Shown here: in pieces, positions 1-6,756 of the stretch | How positions within the stretch are numbered: position 1 is the stretch's first letter | Layout of the letters: the number at the start of each line of letters is the position of its first letter | From: DASQDN01 sp035630195 | Lineage (GTDB): Bacteria; Acidobacteriota; Terriglobia; Bryobacterales; Bryobacteraceae | Direction of reading: 5' to 3' | NCBI GenBank assembly: GCA_035630195.1 | Contig: DASQLD010000714.1 | Location: 1 to 10,628 of the forward strand | DNA: 10,628 bases | Position numbers and translations under genes: made by a program | Notes under the pieces: generated by a model | The model's input: the letters and a program-made list of their open reading frames with translations, nothing else | Database searches by the model: none | What the model was told of the DNA's origin: nothing

Positions 1-2
1 CG

Positions 3-440
3 TGGTCCTGGCAAGTTCACCTTCCCACGGTGCTGTCGTTTCTAAGAACCACGAAGTACCCACCATCGCTCGATTTCCTATTGATGACGCTCGGACCGGC
101 GATGCTACTGCTGGCAGGATTCGCTCAGCTCAGGCTCGGCCCTTCGCATCCCTTACTCGTCTTCGGCCGTGTACCGCTATTCTTCTTCATCGCTCATCTG
201 TATGTCATTCATGCATTGACAATTCCCTTCGCGCTTATCAGTTATGGAGAGGCTGCGTTTCTGCGCTACCCCACGCCTTCGCTCGGGGGAGATGCAAAAC
301 TCTACCCGGCCGGCTACGGCTACGACCTTTGGGTGGTGTATTGCGTATGGCTGGCAGTCGTGGTCCTACACTACCCGGTCTGTCTCAGGTTTGCACGGCT
401 GAAGGAACGCCGTGCGCAGTGGTGGCTCAGCTATCTGTAA
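3..440 (+). CDS. DUF1624 family integral membrane protein (heparan-alpha-glucosaminide N-acetyltransferase-like), C-terminal part
   Basis: This is the last 145 residues of a polytopic inner-membrane protein; the 5' part lies outside the window. The frame is open from the left edge. Although a GTG at position 30 could serve as a start, the family-like sequence (WSWQVHLPTVLSFLRTTKYP) runs straight through it, so the gene continues upstream. The stretch SFLRTTKYPPSL followed by a Leu/Met-rich helix (about residues 23-42) is a signature I associate with DUF1624 / COG3503 proteins. Two more hydrophobic segments follow, around FGRVPLFFFIAHLYVIHAL and LWVVYCVWLAVVVL. The end, FARLKERRAQWWLSYL, is a typical basic C-terminus for this family. 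Family members are related to lysosomal heparan-glucosaminide acetyltransferase, but the bacterial substrate is generally unknown, so I assign no reaction. It has no obvious functional tie to valS downstream, from which it is separated by about 126 bp without a clear promoter or terminator. Confidence 0.82.
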   Translation, partial: WSWQVHLPTVLSFLRTTKYPPSLDFLLMTLGPAMLLLAGFAQLRLGPSHPLLVFGRVPLFFFIAHLYVIHALTIPFALISYGEAAFLRYPTPSLGGDAKLYPAGYGYDLWVVYCVWLAVVVLHYPVCLRFARLKERRAQWWLSYL

Positions 441-566
441 GCCCGGTCCTTAACTTCTTCGAGGCAGTTCTCGGGCAGTAGTGTCGATGCAATGCGATAC
501 ATGATCACGCCGTGCGCAAACGGCTGCAAAAGGGGTCGCATGTTAAGATTGATCTTCCCCCTCCCC

Positions 567-3242
567 ATGCTTACCCAGCTCGAAAAAGTCTATGAACCAC
601 AACGATTTGAGCCAGCATGGGCCCGTTGGTGGATCGACAACGGAATCTTCAAGGCGAGTGCGAAGAATACTGGCCGAACGTTCTCTATCGTCATCCCGCC
701 GCCGAATGTCACCGGCGTGCTCCACATGGGCCACATGCTCAATCACACCGAGCATGACGTCGTCGTGCGATGGCACAGAATGCGCGGCTTCAACGTCTTG
801 TGGCTGCCCGGAACAGACCATGCCGGCATTGCGACGCAGATGGTTGTCGAACGTCAACTCGTAACCGAAGGTCTCACCCGCCAGCAGTTGGGACGCGAAG
901 AATTCGAGAAGCGCGTCTGGAAGTGGAAGTGCGAATCCGGTAACACCATCAAGAAGCAAATGATCCAGCTCGGTGCGAGCTGTGACTGGTCGCGCGAACG
1001 CTTCACCCTAGATCCCGGACTCTCTCTCGCCGTCCGCGAGACGTTCGTCCGCCTCTACGAAAAAGGCCTCATCTATCGAGGCGAGTACATGGTGAACTGG
1101 TGTCCACGATGCTTCACCGCCATTTCTGACCTCGAGACGGTCCACGAGGAGACACAAGGCTATCTGTGGCACATCGCGTATCCTGTCATCGGCACGGATC
1201 GCACACTTGTAGTCGCAACAACCCGGCCGGAGACGATGCTCGGCGATACAGCCGTAGCGATTCATCCGGATGACGAGCGCTACAAAGACCTGCACGGCAA
1301 GAAAGTACTTCTGCCGCTGATGAATCGCGAGATCCCGATCATCCTCGACGCGATGGCCGATCCGAAGTTCGGAACGGGAGTCGTGAAGGTGACGCCTGCC
1401 CACGACCTGAACGACTTCGAGGCCGGACGCCGCCACAATCTTGCTTGCATCAAAGTAATCGGCGAAGACGCGAAGATGACCTCGGCTGCTGGAAGCTACG
1501 CGCAGCTCGATCGCTTCGAGGCGCGTAACGAAATTATCGCCGACCTGAAAGCCCAGGATCTGCTCGTGGGCACGGAAGATCATCGGTTGCCGCTCGGCCG
1601 TTGTCAGCGATGCAGGACACCGATTGAGCCTCTGGTCTCAAAACAATGGTTCGTTAAAACAAAGCCGCTCGCTGAACCTGCCATTCGCGTCGTCGAAGAT
1701 GGCCGGATTCAGCTTATTCCCGAACATTGGTCGAAGACGTACTTCGAGTGGATGTACAACATCCGAGACTGGTGTATTTCACGGCAACTCTGGTGGGGCC
1801 ACCGCATTCCCGCCTGGCACTGTCACGTCTGCGGTCAGGTGACGGTCACCCGTGAGGAGCCGGCGCAGTGCGCGCATTGCCAATCGACTCGCATTGAACA
1901 AGACCCGGACGTCCTCGACACATGGTTCAGCTCGGGTCTTTGGCCGTTCTCGACACTTGGCTGGCCCGAGCAGACCGAGGACCTCGCAACCTTCTATCCG
2001 ACATCGCTGCTGATTACCGGCTTTGACATCCTATTCTTCTGGGTCGCTCGCATGATCATGCTCGGCCTTGAATGCATGGGCGACGTGCCGTTCCGTGTCG
2101 TTTACCTGCACACCATGGTGCGCGACGCCGAAGGTCAAAAGATGTCGAAGACTAAGGGCAATGTTATCGATCCACTCGAGGTTACGGAAAAGTACGGCAC
2201 GGATGCCGTACGCATGGCTCTAATGCGTGGCGCTTCTCCTGGAACCGACATCTCGATCGGTGTCGATAATATTGAAAGCGCTCGCGCCTTTGCAAACAAG
2301 CTCTGGAACGCATCCAGACTCATCTTCATGAAGATGGAGAGCTCAGGTGTGGATTCATGGGCGGCATCGCCGGCTGCAAACGTTCCGCTGCCCGAAGCTC
2401 TGCCCGAGAGTCTCATCATTCCGCTCGAAGACAAATGGATCTTCAGCCGTCTCAACCGCTGCGCCGACGCGGTGAATCGGTCGATTGAGACTTATCGCTT
2501 CCACGAAGCTGCCCAAACGTTGTGGCACTTCGTGTGGCACGAGTTCTGCGACTGGTATCTCGAACTCAAGAAGCTGCGGTTCGAGGAAAACAGCGGTATC
2601 AACACGCATTGGCGAAATCTGCTGACCGTGTATGAGTCGGCGCTTCGTCTTCTGCATCCGCTGATGCCCTTCATCACAGAGGAATTGTGGCAGCGAATCA
2701 CCGACGGCTCGCCTGACCGTCCACAGTCGCTGGCACTGGCTCCTTATCCGCAGTACCAGGCGGGATCGTCGGACTCGAAGGCAGAGTTCGAAATGGAGAT
2801 CCTGCAGTCAATCGTCACGGCCGCTCGTGAGTTGCGCGCCGATATGAAGATCGATCCGAAGGCGACAATGGACGGTGTGCTTGTCGTTCGGGAAAAAGCC
2901 CAGGCAATGATCGGCGAGATGCACACCGGGATCGAGAGGCTCTCCGGCGCCAAGCTGGAAGTCCTTGCTACGGCTGATGGAGTCGAAGGCGTAAAGCGGG
3001 GCTTTCCGGAGTTCGATCTGATTATCCGCGTCTCGGCCGCGCAAGCCGAAGCGCAGCGATCGCGCATTCAGAAGGAAGTTGATCAGGTCGAGAAAGTGAT
3101 CTCAAGTTCGGAACGCCAACTCGCCGATGAAAAGTTCCTCAGCCGCGCGCCGCAGCATGTCGTGGACACGATCAAGGAGAAGCTCGCCGGATATCGCGCG
3201 CAGCTTCAAAAGCTTCGTGAGTCGTTGAATGACAGCCACTGA
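567..3242 (+). CDS. valS: valyl-tRNA synthetase (ValRS)
   Basis: This cytoplasmic class I aminoacyl-tRNA synthetase charges tRNA-Val with valine and edits misactivated threonine. At about 891 residues it is of normal length. The HIGH motif is HMGH at residues 53-56, preceded by PPPNVTGVL. The editing (CP1) domain shows TTRPETMLGDTAV and FGTGVVKVTPAHD. The catalytic half shows DTWFSSGLWPFSTLGW, and the KMSKS loop reads KMSKT at 525-529. Four CxxC pairs (C179/C182, C346/C349, C419/C422, C435/C438) suggest two zinc sites, which only some ValRS enzymes keep. The last roughly 65 residues form the charged coiled-coil arm that contacts tRNA. I chose ATG 567 because homology-like sequence (MLTQLEKVYEPQRFEP) begins there. 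An in-frame ATG at 540, nine codons upstream, has a purine-rich AGGGG at 531-535 and is a serious alternative; the ATG at 492 is less likely. It is the first gene of the operon, and its last 14 bp overlap nadC. I see no T-box leader. Confidence 0.97.
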   Translation: MLTQLEKVYEPQRFEPAWARWWIDNGIFKASAKNTGRTFSIVIPPPNVTGVLHMGHMLNHTEHDVVVRWHRMRGFNVLWLPGTDHAGIATQMVVERQLVTEGLTRQQLGREEFEKRVWKWKCESGNTIKKQMIQLGASCDWSRERFTLDPGLSLAVRETFVRLYEKGLIYRGEYMVNWCPRCFTAISDLETVHEETQGYLWHIAYPVIGTDRTLVVATTRPETMLGDTAVAIHPDDERYKDLHGKKVLLPLMNREIPIILDAMADPKFGTGVVKVTPAHDLNDFEAGRRHNLACIKVIGEDAKMTSAAGSYAQLDRFEARNEIIADLKAQDLLVGTEDHRLPLGRCQRCRTPIEPLVSKQWFVKTKPLAEPAIRVVEDGRIQLIPEHWSKTYFEWMYNIRDWCISRQLWWGHRIPAWHCHVCGQVTVTREEPAQCAHCQSTRIEQDPDVLDTWFSSGLWPFSTLGWPEQTEDLATFYPTSLLITGFDILFFWVARMIMLGLECMGDVPFRVVYLHTMVRDAEGQKMSKTKGNVIDPLEVTEKYGTDAVRMALMRGASPGTDISIGVDNIESARAFANKLWNASRLIFMKMESSGVDSWAASPAANVPLPEALPESLIIPLEDKWIFSRLNRCADAVNRSIETYRFHEAAQTLWHFVWHEFCDWYLELKKLRFEENSGINTHWRNLLTVYESALRLLHPLMPFITEELWQRITDGSPDRPQSLALAPYPQYQAGSSDSKAEFEMEILQSIVTAARELRADMKIDPKATMDGVLVVREKAQAMIGEMHTGIERLSGAKLEVLATADGVEGVKRGFPEFDLIIRVSAAQAEAQRSRIQKEVDQVEKVISSSERQLADEKFLSRAPQHVVDTIKEKLAGYRAQLQKLRESLNDSH

Positions 3243-4083
3243 GACCAATAGCTGGGACCATCCCGACATTCGTGCGCTAATCGAGCTAGCGCTTCAGGAA
3301 GACATCGGACCGGGCGACATCACCAGCGCCGCAACGATTCCCGAGAGCCGTCAGTCAGAAGGTCGCTTCTATGCGCGCCAAGATATGGTACTGGCCGGCG
3401 TCGAACTTCTTCCCATCATTTTCGCAATGCGGGGAGGCGTCGACACAATGGAGCTACTGGCTGCAAGCGGCGACAGGATCGAAGCCGAACACGCCGTGGC
3501 TCGCGTTCGCGGAAGAGCGCGCACGCTGCTTGAATGCGAACGCGTCTCTTTGAACTTCCTGCAAAGACTTTCCGGCGTGGCAACGCTCGCACGCAAGTAT
3601 ACGGACGCAGTCGCCGGAACACATTGCCGCGTGCTCGACACCCGCAAAACAACTCCCGGTTTTCGACGCCTGGAGAAGCTTGCGGCCGCGGCAGGCGGAG
3701 TCACCAATCACCGCATGGGTCTGTTCGACGCAGTCTTAATCAAGAACAACCACATCACCGCTGCCGGAGGCGTCCGCGCTGCGCTCGAAAGCGTGCGGGA
3801 CATGAATTCCGTTCCAGTCGAAATTGAAATCCGAACCCGCCAAGAGCTCGACGAAGCGCTGGAAGCCGGCGCAACGCACGTGCTTCTCGACAACCTCACA
3901 CCCAAGCAGGCCGCCGCCGAAATTCAATACATTGCAGGTCGCGCAAGGGTCGAATTATCCGGCAACATCACACTCGATACAATCCGCGCGTATGCTCATA
4001 CCGGCGCGAACTTCGTATCCTCCGGCGCGATCACACACCAGGCGCAGGCGGTAAACTTCAACTTTCGCATTGAGCTCCAATAA
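3229..4083 (+). CDS. nadC: nicotinate-nucleotide pyrophosphorylase, carboxylating (quinolinate phosphoribosyltransferase)
   Basis: NadC condenses quinolinate with PRPP to give nicotinate mononucleotide, CO2 and pyrophosphate. This is the step where the de novo NAD pathway enters the common route. The 284-residue length is normal. The N-terminal part carries EDIGPGDITS (24-33) and LLECERVSLNFLQRLSGVAT. The barrel domain has the phosphate- and quinolinate-binding sequence LDTRKTTPG (136-144), GGVTNHRMGLFD (156-167) with IKNNH (171-175), then VEIEIRT, the LLDN strand and a closing SSGAITH. Small departures from the usual consensus are SGNI where SGGI is common and AAAAGG before the NHR motif; neither touches a residue I know to be essential. 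The ATG lies inside the end of valS (14-bp overlap) without a good Shine-Dalgarno, so translation is probably coupled to valS. No nadA or nadB is in view; those genes must lie elsewhere if the pathway is complete. Confidence 0.96.
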   Translation: MTATETNSWDHPDIRALIELALQEDIGPGDITSAATIPESRQSEGRFYARQDMVLAGVELLPIIFAMRGGVDTMELLAASGDRIEAEHAVARVRGRARTLLECERVSLNFLQRLSGVATLARKYTDAVAGTHCRVLDTRKTTPGFRRLEKLAAAAGGVTNHRMGLFDAVLIKNNHITAAGGVRAALESVRDMNSVPVEIEIRTRQELDEALEAGATHVLLDNLTPKQAAAEIQYIAGRARVELSGNITLDTIRAYAHTGANFVSSGAITHQAQAVNFNFRIELQ

Positions 4084-4089
4084 CCGAGA

Positions 4090-4806
4090 ATGCCCGACAT
4101 CCATCGCTTCGATTCATTGCCATCCACAATGCAGAAAGCAGTCGAGCTTGCGCAAGCGGGCTGCGCGTCGGCAACCGTCGTCGTTGCAAAGGAACAAACA
4201 GCAGGACAAGGGCGCTTCGGCCGAGCTTGGCACTCGGAGTCGAATTCGGGACTCTATATGTCCCAGGTTCTTCGCTTGAAAATCTGCCCTGACAGCCTGC
4301 CGCTGGTCACTCTTGCTCTGGGCCTCGCTGTAGCTGAGGCGATCGTTAACGCCGCCGCCGTCGCGCCAGACCTGCGGTGGCCCAATGATGTTCTGCTGGA
4401 CGGCAAGAAGTGCGCGGGCATCCTGGTTCAACTACATGACGGCGTTCTCATCGCAGGTATCGGGATCAATGTGAACCAGACATCGTTCCCTTCCGATCTT
4501 AACGACTTGGCAACCTCGCTGCGCATCGTAACCGGCCGGCATCACGATCCAAACAGACTGCTCGACATTCTGCTGGTCCAGATCGAGCAGCACCTAGACA
4601 ATCTCCTGCAGAATGGCCGCGAACCAGTTCTTCGGGCATTCTCCCAAGCGTCCAGCTATGTTCGCGGGAGACGGGTCGTTGTCGACCAAAATGACACGCA
4701 TCTAATTGGTGTAACCGACGGTCTCGATCCGCAGGGTTTTCTTTTTCTGCGGCAGGACAACGGCAAACGAACGCTCGTACTTGCGGGAGGAGTACGACCG
4801 GCATGA
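4090..4806 (+). CDS. birA: biotin--[acetyl-CoA-carboxylase] ligase, monofunctional (no HTH domain)
   Basis: This enzyme activates biotin with ATP to biotinyl-5'-AMP and transfers it to the lysine of the biotin carboxyl carrier protein of acetyl-CoA carboxylase and related carboxylases. At 238 residues it has only the catalytic and C-terminal domains. The sequence starts at the LPST motif (10-13), so the N-terminal DNA-binding helix-turn-helix of E. coli-type BirA is absent and it should not repress biotin genes. The biotinyl-AMP loop is GQGRFGRAW (39-47). RWPNDV (96-101) is followed by GKKCAGIL (105-112) with the likely catalytic lysine K107, then IAGIGINVN (121-129). A small C-terminal beta domain follows. 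The gene starts 6 bp after nadC with no convincing Shine-Dalgarno, and its stop codon overlaps the coaX start as ATGA. Some annotations would call this gene bpl or birA interchangeably. Confidence 0.94.
   Translation: MPDIHRFDSLPSTMQKAVELAQAGCASATVVVAKEQTAGQGRFGRAWHSESNSGLYMSQVLRLKICPDSLPLVTLALGLAVAEAIVNAAAVAPDLRWPNDVLLDGKKCAGILVQLHDGVLIAGIGINVNQTSFPSDLNDLATSLRIVTGRHHDPNRLLDILLVQIEQHLDNLLQNGREPVLRAFSQASSYVRGRRVVVDQNDTHLIGVTDGLDPQGFLFLRQDNGKRTLVLAGGVRPA
4788..4792 (+). promoter_or_regulatory. strong Shine-Dalgarno for coaX inside the end of birA
   Basis: AGGAG, within the longer GGGAGGAG at 4785-4792, sits 10 nt before the ATG of coaX at 4803. It is the only clear consensus ribosome site at an internal junction of the operon. 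It supports the ATGA start rather than a later codon, and it suggests CoaX can be translated independently of birA. Confidence 0.75.
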
Positions 4807-5570
4807 TCCTCGCTCTCGATGTCGGCAACACAAACATAACTATCGGTGTCTTTAATGCCGGAGTCCTGGCGCGTCGCTGGCGGCTCCGCACAGTTCAGGA
4901 TCAAACCGCGGACGAATGGGGCGTTTTGCTTCGAAACCTCTTTTCTCTTGGCGATCTTAGCCTTGAACATATAGATGGCATCATCGTCGCCAGTGTTGTG
5001 CCGCCGCTCGATTCCACCCTGGCCGCCATGTCGCGGCAGTATTTCCGCCGCGAACCCATGTTCGTCACATCGGAGACGAACACCGGCCTGCGCATCCTCT
5101 ACGACCATCCCCGGGAAGTCGGCGCCGACCGTATCGTGAACGGCGTCGCGGCTTTTCATCGATACGGTGGGCCTTGTGTCGTCGTCGATCTCGGCACCGC
5201 AATCACATTCGACGCGGTTTCCGCCAACGCCGAGTATCTGGGGGGAGTTATCTGTCCCGGCATTGGCATGTCCGTACAAGGTTTGTTTAGCCGAACAGCG
5301 CGGCTTCCCCTGGTAGACTTCCTTGAGCCCAACCGGCTCATCGGGACCAACACGGTCTCGAGCATGCAGTCGGGCCTTTACTATGGCGTCATCGCAATGA
5401 TCGACGGCATCCTCGAACGCATGGTTCAAACGCTCGGCCCCGAAACGAAAACGATCGCGACCGGTGGACAGTCCGAATTGATCATCACAGGCTCAAAACT
5501 CGTAAAGGCGACAGATCCCGATCTCACTCTCGAAGGACTGCAATTTATATGGCAGCGGAACCAGAGCTGA
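4803..5570 (+). CDS. coaX: type III pantothenate kinase
   Basis: CoaX phosphorylates pantothenate to 4'-phosphopantothenate, the first committed step of CoA synthesis. The type III enzyme belongs to the ASKHA fold and, unlike CoaA, is not inhibited by CoA; the family needs a monovalent cation. The 255-residue length is typical. Visible motifs are the N-terminal phosphate loop LALDVGNTN with D6 and G8-N11, VASVVPPLD (62-70), GADRIVN (107-113) with the presumed catalytic base D109, VDLGTAITFD (128-137), YLGGVICPGI (145-154), and the GTNTVSSMQSGLYYG segment (181-195). All are intact, so the protein should be active. The start overlaps birA by 4 bp and has a good Shine-Dalgarno. A birA-coaX neighbourhood is seen in several bacterial phyla, which supports the calls of both genes. 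Confidence 0.96.
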   Translation: MILALDVGNTNITIGVFNAGVLARRWRLRTVQDQTADEWGVLLRNLFSLGDLSLEHIDGIIVASVVPPLDSTLAAMSRQYFRREPMFVTSETNTGLRILYDHPREVGADRIVNGVAAFHRYGGPCVVVDLGTAITFDAVSANAEYLGGVICPGIGMSVQGLFSRTARLPLVDFLEPNRLIGTNTVSSMQSGLYYGVIAMIDGILERMVQTLGPETKTIATGGQSELIITGSKLVKATDPDLTLEGLQFIWQRNQS

Positions 5571-6241
5571 CGGGCTGGAACTACTTCAACTACTTCACTG
5601 AGATCGAAGAGCACTTCCAGAAAACGCGCGGAGCCGGTCTGTTCCTGTTGTCTCCCGTCGACTGGGCTCTCATCGAGACCTGGAAGAACTCTGAGATTCC
5701 ACTCGAAGCGGTCCTGCGAGGGATCGATTCGGCGTTTGAGAAGTGGCACACAAAGAAATTCAAGATCAGGCAGGTCAACTCGCTCACTTACTGCGCACAG
5801 GCCGTCCACGACGAAGCCGAAGCCATGGCAAAAGGTGGAGCGTTGCGATCCCGGCAACCCGTCAAAGCTCCGTTCGAGCTCGACGAGTTGCGGCAATATC
5901 TCATCGCCAATGCCGCAAAGCTACGAACGCAGCCTGAGCCTTTCCACGAGATCGCATCCAGCCTTGAAAAGATCGCCAACGAAGCGGAAACACATTACTC
6001 CGACCTCGAGCAGCTCGAACAACGCCTGACCGCGCTCGAAGAGAAGATGTCGTCGATCGCTAAAAGCACAGAATCGGAAGAAGCATTGTTCCAAGCAAGA
6101 AGGCAACTTGACGCTGCGCTGCGGCCCTACCGCGGGAGGATGTCAGCCGATCAGTTAACGATGCTCGAAAAGCAGTTCCTCGATAGGAATCTCCTCGAAC
6201 GAACCGGACTGCCGCGTCTCAGCCTTTTCTACTTGCGTTGA
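5549..6241 (+). CDS. conserved-looking protein of unknown function with a C-terminal coiled coil
   Basis: I do not recognise a named family. The 230-residue product has no signal peptide or membrane segment, so it should be cytoplasmic. Residues 9-85 look like a compact alpha-helical domain rich in aromatics (GWNYFNYFTEIEEHF at 9-23, SPVDWALIETW at 35-45, PLEAVLRGIDSAFEKW at 51-66). A variable linker at about 92-108 follows. Residues about 130-192 have heptad-like Leu/Ile/Ala spacing with many Glu/Lys residues (SLEKIANEAETHYSDLEQLE), indicating a coiled coil. The C-terminus ends in LPRLSLFYL. The start at ATG 5549 overlaps the end of coaX by 22 bp, with AAGGA at 5533-5537 upstream, so it is almost certainly the last gene of the valS operon and translationally coupled. 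Normal codon use and a clean frame across the overlap argue for a real gene. The vague resemblance is to hypothetical proteins next to coaX in other acidobacteria; I infer no function. Confidence 0.85.
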   Translation: MAAEPELTGWNYFNYFTEIEEHFQKTRGAGLFLLSPVDWALIETWKNSEIPLEAVLRGIDSAFEKWHTKKFKIRQVNSLTYCAQAVHDEAEAMAKGGALRSRQPVKAPFELDELRQYLIANAAKLRTQPEPFHEIASSLEKIANEAETHYSDLEQLEQRLTALEEKMSSIAKSTESEEALFQARRQLDAALRPYRGRMSADQLTMLEKQFLDRNLLERTGLPRLSLFYLR

Positions 6242-6257
6242 TCGGCGGCCCTAAACT

Positions 6258-6740
6258 TTACCGCTTGTAACCGATCTTCCGCAAGAACCCGTGCCGCCAA
6301 TTTGCGTCTTCTCCCGTCTCCACACCTTTCGGAGAAGACCCGTCGATAACGCCAAGGATCCCTCTTCCCTGCTCTGATTCCGCCACGATCACCTCCACCG
6401 GGTTCGCAGTCGCGCAGAAAATGTTCACAACCTCAGGAACATCCTTGATGCGGCCAAGAATATTGATCGGGAAGCCATCCGTCATCACGATGACAAAGCA
6501 ATGGCCGGCTCCGACAGCCTGCGCGTTTTGCGTTGCGACACGCTTCAGCGCATCATCATTGCCATCTACGCGTATCAGACACGGTCCAGACGCCTCATTG
6601 AACGCGATGCCGAATTTCATCTGTGGCGCCGTGTTCACAATTGCCTCATATATATCTTCAACTGTCTTGATAAAGTGGCTCGCGCCGAGAATAACGTTTC
6701 CGCCTTCCGGTATCTCCAGGCTGACCGAGCTGATCTGCAT
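6258..6740 (-). CDS. adenosine-specific kinase (DUF355 / PF04008 family)
   Basis: The 160-residue product matches the small COG1839 family, named adenosine-specific kinase from work on an archaeal member. It is expected to phosphorylate adenosine to AMP in the cytoplasm. Nearly every block I associate with the family is present: NVILGASHFIKTVEDIYEA (15-33), MKFGIAFNEASGP, RVDGNDDAL, AVGAGHCFVIVM, FPINILGRIKDVPEVV, IFCATANPVEVIVAE, QGRGILGVIDGSSPKGVE and the C-terminal FLRKIGYKR. The start is the ATG whose complement is CAT at 6738-6740. The reading frame stays open further upstream, but that extension is arginine- and serine-rich sequence antisense to rnr and is not coding. There is no Shine-Dalgarno; a TACAAT box on this strand ends 7 nt before the ATG, so the mRNA may be leaderless. 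The gene is divergent from rnr and convergent with the valS operon. Most family members I recall are archaeal or from scattered bacterial phyla. Confidence 0.93.
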   Translation of the reverse strand: MQISSVSLEIPEGGNVILGASHFIKTVEDIYEAIVNTAPQMKFGIAFNEASGPCLIRVDGNDDALKRVATQNAQAVGAGHCFVIVMTDGFPINILGRIKDVPEVVNIFCATANPVEVIVAESEQGRGILGVIDGSSPKGVETGEDANWRHGFLRKIGYKR

Positions 6741-6749
6741 GCCTATAAT
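6721..6749 (+). promoter_or_regulatory. predicted sigma70-type promoter for rnr
   Basis: CTGACC at 6721-6726 (4 of 6 matches to TTGACA) is followed after exactly 17 bp by a perfect TATAAT at 6744-6749. Transcription would start near 6756, right at the GTG at 6757. If this is the promoter, the ATG at 6739 is upstream of the transcript and cannot be the rnr start. The -35 box lies inside the first codons of the divergent kinase gene. Confidence 0.6.
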
Positions 6750-6753
6750 TGTA
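6748..6753 (-). promoter_or_regulatory. predicted -10 box for the adenosine-specific kinase gene
   Basis: Read on the minus strand this is TACAAT, 5 of 6 matches to TATAAT. It overlaps the rnr -10 by two bases. The kinase ATG begins 7 nt after it, which puts the expected start of transcription at or next to the start codon. I find no good -35 at 15-19 bp upstream, so the promoter would be weak, activator-dependent, or dependent on the shared symmetrical core. Confidence 0.4.
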
Positions 6754-6756
6754 TGC

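Noticed and set aside
2..481. A 159-codon plus-strand frame at the left edge
   Set aside because: The overlapping frame 3-440 encodes clear DUF1624 membrane sequence, while this frame is Ser/Arg/Pro/Leu-rich without family features.
543..549. TTAAGAT as a -10 box for valS
   Set aside because: It has only 4 of 6 matches and nothing resembling a -35 box 15-19 bp upstream; the 441-566 gap shows no convincing promoter.
4656..5429. A 257-codon open frame on the minus strand opposite birA/coaX
   Set aside because: It is antisense to intact coaX and birA, its product has no recognisable motif and odd composition, and long antisense frames are expected from the codon bias here.
6240..6276. Inverted repeat GATCGG / CCGATC spanning both convergent stop codons
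   Set aside because: It has only 6-bp arms with a 25-nt loop and no T-run on either strand; it is not distinguishable from chance as a terminator.
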